Shown in pieces: positions 16,155 through 23,696 of a stretch of 64,000 bases of DNA. Under the pieces are notes generated by a model. That model was given only the letters and a program-made list of their open reading frames with translations, made no database searches and had not been told where the DNA came from. How positions within the stretch are numbered: position 1 is the first letter of the stretch; each line of letters begins with the position of its first letter. The stretch is from Fervidibacter sinensis (lineage in GTDB: Bacteria > Armatimonadota > Fervidibacteria > Fervidibacterales > Fervidibacteraceae), in assembly GCA_032161045.1 (NCBI GenBank), contig JAVHTH010000012.1, one strand, 5' to 3'. Position numbers and translations under genes: made by a program.

Positions 16155-17270
16155 ATGCATCGTTTTGCGTTTTTGGTTCATCCACTTGACTTAAAACGAG
16201 ATGTCGCCCGAAAGTATCCGTTCGTCAAGTTCCTGCCTGCACCTTTGGTTGAAGCGATGCTTTGGCGAATGAAACCGAAACTGCTCGGCAAGGTTGAAGG
16301 CGTAAAATCAGCAGTGGGAGCGGAAACGGAAGGTTGGCTTATCGGTGTTCCAATGACGGCAAAAATGATGCTTGAGCGCGAAGATAAAGCACTTGATTTG
16401 CTCACCGAGGCATGTGTGATGGCAGAGGGGTTGGGAGCGGAGATCGTCGGCTTGGGTGCTTTCACCGCTATCGTGGGCAACGGCGGCTTGGAACTTCAAA
16501 AACGATCCCCTTTGCCCGTCACGACGGGAAACAGTTACACGACTTGGACAGCCCTTGAGGCGACGAAACTCGCCGCCGAACTCATGGGCATTGATTGGCA
16601 AAATTCGGTCGCCGCTGTCGTTGGAGCGACGGGCTCAATAGGCAAAGCCTGCGCTTACTTTCTCAGTCATGGCGCAAAAGTCAGAAGCGAAATTCACTTT
16701 GAGCCGGTCTCAGAACTCGTGCTCATCGGACGAAATCAAACAAGGTTGGACTCTCTGCGCGACGAGTTACTCGCAGGGAGTTCCGCTTCAATCTCTATCG
16801 CAACCGATGTTGCTGAAGGTTTACGACGAGCCGATATCGTCATCACCGTTACGAGCGCGATGGATTCAGTGATTGAACCTGAGCACCTAAAACCGGGATG
16901 CGTCGTTTGCGATGTTGCGCGTCCTCGCGATGTTTCCGAACGAGTTCACAAAGAGCGGGAGGATGTGTTGGTCATTGATGGTGGGATCGTTGAAGTCCCG
17001 GGTGAACCGAAATGGGAATTTTCAATCGGATTGCCTGACAAGTTGACTTTGGCTTGCGTTGCCGAAACTATGCTCCTTGCCCTTGAAGGTCGCCTTGAAC
17101 CTTTCACCCTCGGTCGCGATATTCATCCTGAACGGATTCTGGAAATCGCAGCGATCGCGGCAAAACATGGGTTCAAGTTGGCTGGACTCAGAAGTTTTGA
17201 GCGACAAATTTCCGAAGAGCAAATTCGCCGAGTCCGAGAGCGGGCAAGGCAGGTGGCATTTCGGAAATGA
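16155..17270 (+). CDS. Long-chain acyl-[ACP] reductase homologue (cyanobacterial AAR type)
   Basis: The frame opens at 16068; I favour ATG 16155 because the first ATG lies in a repeat and homology starts with R-F-A-F-L-V-H-P-L. From memory it matches cyanobacterial acyl-ACP reductase over its whole length: G-L-G-A-F-T-A-I-V, then T-T-G-N-S-Y-T, the NADPH loop V-V-G-A-T-G-S-I-G, L-K-P-G-C-V-V-C where the acyl-binding Cys sits, and A-E-T-M-L-L-A-L-E-G near the end. Known members reduce acyl-ACP or acyl-CoA to fatty aldehyde. No aldehyde-deformylating oxygenase is nearby. The stop overlaps the next ATG by four bases. Alternative annotation: a generic NAD(P)-binding dehydrogenase. Confidence 0.72.
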   Translation: MHRFAFLVHPLDLKRDVARKYPFVKFLPAPLVEAMLWRMKPKLLGKVEGVKSAVGAETEGWLIGVPMTAKMMLEREDKALDLLTEACVMAEGLGAEIVGLGAFTAIVGNGGLELQKRSPLPVTTGNSYTTWTALEATKLAAELMGIDWQNSVAAVVGATGSIGKACAYFLSHGAKVRSEIHFEPVSELVLIGRNQTRLDSLRDELLAGSSASISIATDVAEGLRRADIVITVTSAMDSVIEPEHLKPGCVVCDVARPRDVSERVHKEREDVLVIDGGIVEVPGEPKWEFSIGLPDKLTLACVAETMLLALEGRLEPFTLGRDIHPERILEIAAIAAKHGFKLAGLRSFERQISEEQIRRVRERARQVAFRK

Positions 17271-19162
17271 CGCAAGCGAAAAATGTCAAGTGGTGGTTCG
17301 GAGCGCTCTCTGCTTTCTTCGCGCCTTTCGCCATTTATCTCCCAACAGTTTACCCAACCTATTGCTTCTTCTCCGACAGTGGCGATTTCATCGCCTCAGG
17401 TGAACTTTTGATGCCACCGCACCCGACGGGCTACCCTTGGTTTTGCATGCTGGGCAAGTTGTTCGCGATGCTGTTCCCCTTCGGTGAAGTTCCCTTCCGA
17501 TACGGTTTTCTGACCATGCTGTTTGTGCCCTTGACATCTTTGATGACTTTCCTGCTCCTGATGGAGTTAACGGATAACGCACCAATTAGCGTCGCAACTT
17601 CATGGGCAGTCGCATTTGGCTCAACACTTTGGTTCGGTTCCGTCGCCGCCGAAGTTTACAGCAGCAACTTGTTTTTGACGATGCTGACTTTGTATGCACT
17701 TGTTAAGTTTTGGCGAACTGGTGATAAGCGGTGGTTCTATTCTGCTGGCTTGACAGTCGGTTTCGGTGCGGCGCACCACTTAACTTTGCCGTTGATGGTT
17801 GTTGGTGGGCTCATTGGATTTGTCATTGCTTGGCGTTGGTTGCCGAAAAAACCGTCGCCACAAGATTGGCTCGTCGCTTTTTTGCTCGCTTGTCTGCCGC
17901 TGACTTACTACGCTTACCTTCCCATACGAGCGCCCAAACCTTACGGTTACCGACTTTGGCAATTGACAGGTGACGACCCAGCAAAGTCGTTCAAAGATTT
18001 CGTCAAGTATGTGCTTGGTTTGCGGTTTCGCTACATGATGGGCGTGACACCAGTTTTGCAATATCCAAGGCGCTTCTTTGATTGGTTTAGGCAAGGGGCT
18101 TACGAATACACGCTGCTTTTCGTTGCGGGCATGCTTTTCGGTTGGTTTTCAGTTCGGCGCTTTACAGCCTTTTGGCTCATCACTTTAGGGATGTTTTTGG
18201 CTCACCTTGCTTTCTACCTCGGTTACGGCGTCCCAGACATCGTTTACTTTTACACCCCTGCTTGGACAATCGCGGTGCTTTGGGGCGGTTTGGCTTTGTT
18301 TTGTCTTTGGGATTGGGCAAAGCGGGTTCACGGGCTTTTGGCAGTTGCTGTTCTCGCAATTCCCTTCATCAGTGCCGAATTTTCGGTCGCCAACGCAATG
18401 CCAATGGTTTGGCAAACTGACAAGTTTAGGGGGCGGCGCTACTTGGAAACGGTTTTGCGCGACACCCCGCAAAATGCGGCACTGCTCGTCAGCATTGACG
18501 ATGTCCTGTTCAACCTTTGGGCAATTCAAGCGGTTGAGAACAAGCGGACAGATGTCTTGGTCGTTTCAGTGTATCAGTGGCAGCCGATTTTGCTTTTGAC
18601 GCGCAAAGTCGTGAGCACGACGGCTGATGTCTACCGCTTCTTCAACCCTTACCCTTGGCACTTGCGTCCCGTTAAACCTTGGCTTGCTGAGTTTGACGAA
18701 TTGCCGCCAGTTGAAATTGTCAAGCAGTGCAAAGAACATCCATCGCCTGCTCCAGTTGTCCACAGCACCAAGTTGGTCGTCCCACCTGAAGGTGTCCACA
18801 TTGGCACGATGATTCTTGCCGAAGTTGAAATGTGTGTGGACGGAGATGAGGCGATGAATTGGGGCTACCTGTGGCTAATATGCCGCCAAGGTGTCCCAAT
18901 CACAGATGCAACTGGTCCGAGCGCTCAAAGTTGGGGTTGGTGGTGGTTCTACCAACCACTGCTGCCAACTGACGAACACCGCAAAGAGTTATTCAGGTTG
19001 AAAGTCGCTTTACCTTTGGTCAGCAACGCCATCCCCGGGTACTTTGAAGTTCGTGGCATGCCATACCCAAGAGCAGCACCTTTACCTAACTTTGCAGCGC
19101 AAATGCAACAACTTTGGAATCAGGCAACCTTTCTTGGCATTGTTGAAGGTTGGGGGCGGTGA
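17267..19162 (+). CDS. DUF2723 multi-pass membrane protein (GT-C glycosyltransferase-like)
   Basis: A 631-residue protein with about ten membrane helices and a soluble C-terminal part. The start has the DUF2723 landmarks: P-T-V-Y-P-T-Y-C-F-F-S-D-S-G-D-F near residue 30 (acidic residue in the first loop, as in GT-C enzymes), then H-P-T-G-Y-P near 52 and A-E-V-Y-S-S-N near 125. Members are thought to transfer sugars from polyprenyl carriers at the outer face of the membrane; one subset has been linked to O-mannosylation. The ATG overlaps the stop of the acyl-ACP reductase homologue (ATGA), so the two are translationally coupled. Confidence 0.85.
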   Translation: MTQAKNVKWWFGALSAFFAPFAIYLPTVYPTYCFFSDSGDFIASGELLMPPHPTGYPWFCMLGKLFAMLFPFGEVPFRYGFLTMLFVPLTSLMTFLLLMELTDNAPISVATSWAVAFGSTLWFGSVAAEVYSSNLFLTMLTLYALVKFWRTGDKRWFYSAGLTVGFGAAHHLTLPLMVVGGLIGFVIAWRWLPKKPSPQDWLVAFLLACLPLTYYAYLPIRAPKPYGYRLWQLTGDDPAKSFKDFVKYVLGLRFRYMMGVTPVLQYPRRFFDWFRQGAYEYTLLFVAGMLFGWFSVRRFTAFWLITLGMFLAHLAFYLGYGVPDIVYFYTPAWTIAVLWGGLALFCLWDWAKRVHGLLAVAVLAIPFISAEFSVANAMPMVWQTDKFRGRRYLETVLRDTPQNAALLVSIDDVLFNLWAIQAVENKRTDVLVVSVYQWQPILLLTRKVVSTTADVYRFFNPYPWHLRPVKPWLAEFDELPPVEIVKQCKEHPSPAPVVHSTKLVVPPEGVHIGTMILAEVEMCVDGDEAMNWGYLWLICRQGVPITDATGPSAQSWGWWWFYQPLLPTDEHRKELFRLKVALPLVSNAIPGYFEVRGMPYPRAAPLPNFAAQMQQLWNQATFLGIVEGWGR

Positions 19163-19265
19163 ATAAAACACTTCGTGCTAATTTCAACTTGCAGCACGAA
19201 AGCCTGATTGTGGAAAAGCCTGATTGTGGAATTAAGGTTTATGCGGTTGACATCGTTGGTGGGGG

Positions 19266-19288
19266 CGGGTGAAACCCACCCGTTTTTT
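19266..19288 (+). terminator. Intrinsic terminator after the DUF2723 gene
   Basis: CGGGTG and CACCCG arms with a five-base loop are followed by TTTTTT. A second hairpin (GGGCGCATT/AATGCGCCC, 19289-19308) follows at once. The preceding gap also holds AAGCCTGATTGTGGAA twice in tandem (about 19200-19230). Confidence 0.75.
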
Positions 19289-19379
19289 CGGGCGCATTTA
19301 ATGCGCCCCTACATCCAACTGCATAACCCCTTTTTGGGGATTCGGGTTCATTCGCACACTGTTGAAGTTTCACTCGGAT

Positions 19380-21353
19380 TCATAACTCCACAACGACAAC
19401 TTGGTAGCCGACCACTTCAGGGATGACCAACTTCGTTATGCCATCAACGAATTCAAAAGACAACTCGGTTCGTTGCGGAGCAAGGTAAATTTGTTGCGGT
19501 CGTTTGCCAGTGCGAATTTGCAAACCCACATCCCTCAACTTGATTGGCTCTTCAACGATGTCAATGGTTCGGGTGCGACGGATAGGGGCGTAGGCGAGCA
19601 AATGCACCATCCACCTTGCTCTTCGGTTTCGGTTGTTTTGCTTCGTCATCGTCACATGAGCGAAACTGGGTGCATCGGTTTCAATTAACCTGTCGGGCAC
19701 AAGCATCCTCAACGCATTGACGACAAGTTGGCGATAGACGAGATAGCCATGCTGAGCATACAAGCGAAAGAGCGGGTGAGCGAAGTAAACAATGCCTCCG
19801 TTGGGACTTTGGACAATTGCTGGTCGTCGTGTCGCCTTTGACATCGGCGAATGTCGGTGTGATGTGAAATGCTGCCATGTGCGATTGAAGTAGGGCTCAC
19901 CTACGGTTGCTAACGCTTTTGCATTCTTACCCTCAACCAACATGCTCGCGGCATTAACGACATGGGGCATGTTGGGAACTCCGTCAGCAAGCGTTTTGCC
20001 GATGAGCAAGTATTCGCAATCCCAAATTGATTCACCTTGCAAGTTGAAGCCAGCAACATCCGCCAAAGTGAAATTGCCTTGTGCGTCAACGAAAGCGCGA
20101 TGACTCAGAAGCAACTTGCCACCTTTTTGCAAATAGGCTTTAATTTTGCGGACAATTTGCGGGTCGGGCACAAATCTGTCAGGCACAATGATGGCGCGAT
20201 AGCGGTTGAAATCGCCGTTGCGGTCAATGACATCAAACTGCCAGTGCGTTTCCATCAACATCCGAGTTGCGCCTTCGTCGCTCTCCGTTAAGCGTCCGTC
20301 TTCCATGTCAGCGTTCGTCAAAATGGCAATTTCGGCAACACCTTCAGCACCATCGCACCATTCCTCAAGTTCCGCAACGCGCTTGTAAACTTTGCCGATG
20401 AGTTCGTAAACGGCTTTGTCCAATTTACCCCGCGGGTGAAGTTGGTCTCCGATGGAGCATTTGCCGCCCAAAGCGAGTGCGTGGAAACACTCGTAAGCGA
20501 GCGCTGCTTCGGTTTTGAGAGTTCCGAAATCTGCCCAACTGCGGTGGAAACGAGCGGTCATGCCTAAAAACTCCTTCCAAATCGTCCGCACATATCTGGC
20601 GAAAAAGGGAAAGTGCAAGTAACCCCAACCGCCCGTTGGTAATGACTCAATCTCTTGGTGCGTGTAAAAGTGGGCTTCTCGGCTCACCCCAACCCTCAAC
20701 CGGCTATTGTGGTAAATGCTCGCTTTGGGACGATATCGCTTGACAATTTCGTTCACGCGAGCCATAAATCGCTCGCAAACTTGTCGGGCAAATTGGCGTG
20801 CGTGTTCAATGTTTTCGGGATTTAAACCCTGCGCCAACATGTCGCGCCGGCACTTCTCGCAATAGCACTCCCACTGCATAACGATGTCAAAGAACACGCC
20901 GTCAACCTCATAGTTCTTGACAACTTCTTCCGTTTGAGCCGCAACATAGTCGGTGTATTCGGTGTTGAGGCAAAGCCACTTCCAACCTGCTTGGAACGGT
21001 TCTGCGCCGATGAACTTGCCCTCGCGGTTGACTTGCCGCCATTCTGGATGATGCTCCGCAGCCCAATTGTCCCAAACGACGCTGATGTAAACTGGAACAC
21101 GGATGCCATAACGGTGACAGGCTTCAACCATCTCGCCGAGCAAATCTCGCTTCAATGCTGGATGCTTGATTCCAACTTTCGTGTCGTAGTAACTCATGCC
21201 GTGATGGCATTTGGCAAATACGGTGACGGAGTTGACGAAAGCGTCTTTGAGCGTTCGGGCAAATTCGTCAGGGTCAAAATCGGCAGCGACATCAGGGATG
21301 AGTGGCGAAGTGTGGAAGTCAAGGTGAATTTGGCGAAACGGCAAAACAACCAT
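19380..21353 (-). CDS. GHL6-type glycoside hydrolase (alpha-L-fucosidase-like)
   Basis: Start at ATG 21353, which has GGAGGTGGC upstream; the frame runs on to 21497 through repeat DNA without homology. The 657-residue protein begins with R-Q-I-H-L-D-F-H-T-S-P and continues with V-T-V-F-A-K-C-H-H-G and P-V-Y-I-S-V-V-W-D, the landmarks of the 'hypothetical glycosyl hydrolase 6' barrel. F-F-D-I near residue 160 is the likely nucleophile strand. A Rossmann-like domain near 390-470 resembles the trimerisation domain of GH42-type enzymes, and a small beta domain ends the chain. No signal peptide is visible. It probably acts on a deoxy-sugar or galactoside; specificity is unknown. Confidence 0.8.
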   Translation of the reverse strand: MVVLPFRQIHLDFHTSPLIPDVAADFDPDEFARTLKDAFVNSVTVFAKCHHGMSYYDTKVGIKHPALKRDLLGEMVEACHRYGIRVPVYISVVWDNWAAEHHPEWRQVNREGKFIGAEPFQAGWKWLCLNTEYTDYVAAQTEEVVKNYEVDGVFFDIVMQWECYCEKCRRDMLAQGLNPENIEHARQFARQVCERFMARVNEIVKRYRPKASIYHNSRLRVGVSREAHFYTHQEIESLPTGGWGYLHFPFFARYVRTIWKEFLGMTARFHRSWADFGTLKTEAALAYECFHALALGGKCSIGDQLHPRGKLDKAVYELIGKVYKRVAELEEWCDGAEGVAEIAILTNADMEDGRLTESDEGATRMLMETHWQFDVIDRNGDFNRYRAIIVPDRFVPDPQIVRKIKAYLQKGGKLLLSHRAFVDAQGNFTLADVAGFNLQGESIWDCEYLLIGKTLADGVPNMPHVVNAASMLVEGKNAKALATVGEPYFNRTWQHFTSHRHSPMSKATRRPAIVQSPNGGIVYFAHPLFRLYAQHGYLVYRQLVVNALRMLVPDRLIETDAPSFAHVTMTKQNNRNRRARWMVHLLAYAPIRRTRTIDIVEEPIKLRDVGLQIRTGKRPQQIYLAPQRTELSFEFVDGITKLVIPEVVGYQVVVVEL

Positions 21354-21379
21354 CTCAGCCACCTCCACTTGAATTTTTT

Positions 21380-21397
21380 CGGCTTTGTAGAAATCCC
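21380..21397 (+). repeat. Shared 18-base intergenic motif CGGCTTTGTAGAAATCCC, copy 1
   Basis: The same 18 bases occur at 46797-46814, and a close variant (GGCTCTGTAGAAATCC) at 33702-33717. All three sit beside copies of the larger dispersed repeat. This copy lies just upstream of the GHL6-type gene start. Confidence 0.55.
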
Positions 21398-21436
21398 AAC
21401 AACCTTGGGGCACACCTCTGGCGTGCCGATTTCCCT

Positions 21437-21503
21437 TGTAGGGCAGGGTTTTATACCCTGCCGACGAATTTTCTCTCGGCGCGGTGTAAAACCGCACCCT
21501 ACA
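21437..21503. repeat. 67-base composite hairpin element with terminal inverted repeats
   Basis: The element is bounded by TGTAGGG and CCCTACA. Inside are two hairpins in series, GGCAGGGT/ACCCTGCC and a GCGCGGT/ACCGCAC stem. The layout (short terminal inverted repeats, internal palindromes, no coding capacity) resembles a small non-autonomous element. Related hairpins lie at 8115-8135 and 19289-19308. Confidence 0.55.
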
Positions 21504-21549
21504 TGTTGATTTTCATCGGTCGGGCAGGAACCTATCCCCGAGTTTTCGT

Positions 21550-21585
21550 TTTTTTTGGCTCGGCAGTAGCAAAACCCTCCAAACC
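21550..21585 (-). repeat. Dispersed intergenic repeat copy
   Basis: Read on the minus strand: TTTGGAGGGTTTTG, then CTACTGCCGAGCC and an A-run. It matches the family described at 46797-46978. With the 67-base element it fills the gap between the GHL6-type gene and the MoaD-like gene. Confidence 0.55.
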
Positions 21586-21616
21586 TTAGCAATTCAGCAA
21601 ATCGCTTCGTTAACGA

Positions 21617-21862
21617 CTACGGCAAACTCCCACCCGCCAATGGCGGGAAGAAACTGACGACATCGCCTTCGTTAAGTTGTTTGCCGCGGTGCGATTCTTG
21701 GTCGTTAACGAGTATCACAGCACCGACATTGCCTATGCCGAGCAAATTCGCCACATCCTGAACCGTCGCTCCTTCAGGCACCTCAACTTCTATCGGGATT
21801 TGCCGCTTCTCAGGCGGCAACTTTTCCCTCAGCGGACCAAACAGTTTCACCTTCACTCGCAT
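21617..21862 (-). CDS. MoaD/ThiS-like sulfur carrier protein with a tail after the di-glycine
   Basis: Start at ATG 21862, nine bases after GGAGG; TTG 21871 and ATG 21868 are possible but too close to that site. The 81-residue beta-grasp protein starts M-R-V-K-V-K-L-F-G-P-L-R-E, typical for MoaD, and ends F-F-P-P-L-A-G-G-S-L-P. Sulfur carriers need a free C-terminal Gly-Gly for thiocarboxylation; here three residues follow it, so processing would be needed or the role differs. No other molybdopterin, thiamine or ubiquitin-like conjugation gene is in the window. The reading of the last codons (GGG AGT TTG CCG) is clear in the sequence. Confidence 0.8.
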   Translation of the reverse strand: MRVKVKLFGPLREKLPPEKRQIPIEVEVPEGATVQDVANLLGIGNVGAVILVNDQESHRGKQLNEGDVVSFFPPLAGGSLP

Positions 21863-21923
21863 TGACATCAACCTCCAGCAATAATTTTGGCAGCGAGTAA
21901 TTTTGAACGGGGAGTGAGCGGAA

Positions 21924-22505
21924 ATGTGGAAGCCAACAATTGAGGAGATTGAGCGGCTTTATGAGAAGCACGCTAAACAACTGGAGGCAACCCATTGGGG
22001 CAAGTTTCTTGCTCTTGCGCCCGACGGGAGGTTTATCGTGGGAGATGACGATGTGGAGGTTTTCGTTGAAGCGATGGGACAGTTCGGTGAGGGGAACTTT
22101 GTCCTACTGCGCATTGGGGAAAGGGATGTGGATGTTTTGAGACGAGCAGACTTGTTAACGAGAAGTGAACTTTACCCTTTCGTAGAGGTTGAGTGGTCTG
22201 TTCGGCAATTCATCCGAAGAGATTGGGCATACGCAGACACGGGCTTTGAAGGCTTTTTGACCATCCCATTAACACTCGCTCAAACGCTTGGAACCCCTCA
22301 CGGTGCTGTTCGGTCACGAATGGCCGATGGGTCAGTTTCAATTTCAATAGCCTACTTTGGCACGGTCGGGATAGTTGGTTTGAATGAGGTCATCACAAGC
22401 CGCATCCTCGTTATGGGCAGCGAATTCCTTTTAGGTCGTCGCATACTTGACAGATACCGAGTCACTTTTGATAGGGGACAGCAGGTTATCGTTGAAAGGG
22501 TTTGA
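21924..22505 (+). CDS. Fusion of a DUF5678-like domain and a retropepsin-like aspartic protease
   Basis: Residues 1-75 (H-W-G-K-F-L-A-L-A-P-D-G-R-F-I-V-G-D-D, then F-V-L-L-R-I-G) resemble DUF5678, a small domain often encoded beside aspartic-protease-like genes. Residues about 85-193 carry Y-A-D-T-G-F-E-G-F-L-T-I-P (Asp105-Thr106-Gly107), the active-site loop of clan AA retropepsin-like proteases, followed by the usual strand pattern ending L-L-G-R-R-I-L-D. Members are predicted small dimeric peptidases of unknown substrate. ATG 21924 follows GGGGAGTGAGCGGAA. It is divergent from the MoaD-like gene. Confidence 0.65.
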   Translation: MWKPTIEEIERLYEKHAKQLEATHWGKFLALAPDGRFIVGDDDVEVFVEAMGQFGEGNFVLLRIGERDVDVLRRADLLTRSELYPFVEVEWSVRQFIRRDWAYADTGFEGFLTIPLTLAQTLGTPHGAVRSRMADGSVSISIAYFGTVGIVGLNEVITSRILVMGSEFLLGRRILDRYRVTFDRGQQVIVERV

Positions 22506-22518
22506 CAGGAGTGCTTGC

Positions 22519-22546
22519 TTTTGACGAAAAGGCAATGTGCTATAAT
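22519..22546 (+). promoter_or_regulatory. Extended -10 promoter for the yqeY-phoH operon
   Basis: TATAAT at 22541-22546 is preceded by TG and one base (TGcTATAAT), an extended -10. The best -35 candidate is TTTTGA at 22519-22524, 16 bases upstream, and it is weak, as is common with an extended -10. The start would lie near 22553, about 38 bases before the yqeY ATG. Confidence 0.6.
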
Positions 22547-22590
22547 CGTAACAGGCTCTCAAGCTGGTTGACTCGCAAGGGGGCTGCACC

Positions 22591-23052
22591 ATGAGTTTGA
22601 AGGAGAAAATTGACGCCGACTACAAAGACGCCATGAAGGCGAGAGACGAGTTGAAAGTTTCTGTGTTGAGGTTGCTCAGGTCAGCGATACACAACGCTGA
22701 AATTGACAAACAGCGGGCGCTAACTGAAGACGAGATTTTGGGCGTGATTCAGTCCGAGGCGAGAAAACGCCGTGAATCTATAGAAGCCTTCCGGCAGGGT
22801 GGAAGGCAGGATTTGGTTGAGCGGGAACAAGCGGAATTGGCGATTTTAGAGAGTTACCTGCCGAAGGCGCTTTCTCGTGAAGAACTTGAGGCTTTGGTTC
22901 GTGAGACTATTCGGGAAGTGGGCGCACTTTCCCCGCGAGATATGGGCAAAGTGATGGGTGTGTTGATGCCGAAAGTCAGGGGAAGAGCAGATGGGCGTGA
23001 GGTTAGCGAGTTGGTTAGGCAAATTCTGGAGGGTAGCCAACCGAGGGAGTGA
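22591..23052 (+). CDS. yqeY: GatB/YqeY domain protein
   Basis: A 153-residue helical protein starting M-S-L-K-E-K-I-D-A-D-Y-K-D-A-M-K-A-R-D, with the middle segment E-A-R-K-R-R-E-S-I-E-A-F-R-Q-G-G-R and E-x-A-I-L-E-S-Y-L-P, all standard for YqeY. The domain is related to the tail of GatB and is thought to bind tRNA; its cellular job is poorly known. YqeY is often encoded near phoH and ybeY, as here. Ribosome site AAGGGGG lies upstream and a good promoter at 22519-22546. Confidence 0.92.
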   Translation: MSLKEKIDADYKDAMKARDELKVSVLRLLRSAIHNAEIDKQRALTEDEILGVIQSEARKRRESIEAFRQGGRQDLVEREQAELAILESYLPKALSREELEALVRETIREVGALSPRDMGKVMGVLMPKVRGRADGREVSELVRQILEGSQPRE

Positions 23053-23057
23053 CGGCA

Positions 23058-23684
23058 ATGGCAATAACTGAAACTGTCACCCGCAAAAAATTGTCCCTCG
23101 CAGAGTTCCTCGCAATGCCCGAGGACGATACTTCCCCCGTCAAGTATGAACTTGAGTTCGGGGAGTTGGTGGAAGTGACGAGACCAACTTGGGAACACAA
23201 TGAGTTGGCGCATGAATTAGAACACATCATCCGCAGTTATGTTCGTGCCAAAGGGCTTGGACGAGTAAGCGGCGACATATTGGTCATTTTGGACGAAGAA
23301 CGGGATTTGTCCTATGCGCCAGACATAGTTTTCGTCGCAACAGAACATCTGGACCGAATCAGAGAAGGGCGAGTTTACGGTCCGCCGGATTTGGTCGTTG
23401 AAATTCTCTCTCCGACAACCGCACATCGCGATGTTGGCATTAAAAAGCGAATTTATCACGCTTACGGCGTCCAATGGTATTGGGTCGTTGACATGGAGCG
23501 AAAGACTGTTGAAGAATATCGCTGGACGGAAGAGGGCTACTTGCTCACTCAAGTCGTTTTGCCTGACGAGGTTTTTCAGCCGAAAGTTTTTCCGGGATTG
23601 ACAATTGATTTGAAATCGCTGTTCAGCATTGAGGAACAAAAAACGGCGCAAATTGAAAGGGAGTCAAAGCGACGACGGAGGTGA
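23058..23684 (+). CDS. Uma2 family endonuclease-like protein (DUF820)
   Basis: ATG 23058 lies nine bases after GAGGGA; GTG 23049 is in frame but too near. The 208-residue protein has the Uma2 core: Y-E-L-E-F-G-E-L-V-E-V, Y-A-P-D-I-V-F-V and P-D-L-V-V-E-I-L-S-P-T-T-A-H-R-D, then K-x-x-I-Y-H-A-Y-G-V-Q-W-Y-W-V-V-D. The Asp and Glu pair and the following Lys fit the PD-(D/E)xK nuclease fold. The family is widespread in cyanobacteria and thermophiles, with unknown function. It starts six bases after yqeY and ends 12 bases before phoH, so it is inserted into a housekeeping operon. Confidence 0.85.
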   Translation: MAITETVTRKKLSLAEFLAMPEDDTSPVKYELEFGELVEVTRPTWEHNELAHELEHIIRSYVRAKGLGRVSGDILVILDEERDLSYAPDIVFVATEHLDRIREGRVYGPPDLVVEILSPTTAHRDVGIKKRIYHAYGVQWYWVVDMERKTVEEYRWTEEGYLLTQVVLPDEVFQPKVFPGLTIDLKSLFSIEEQKTAQIERESKRRRR

Positions 23685-23696
23685 CATAAAAAGCCT

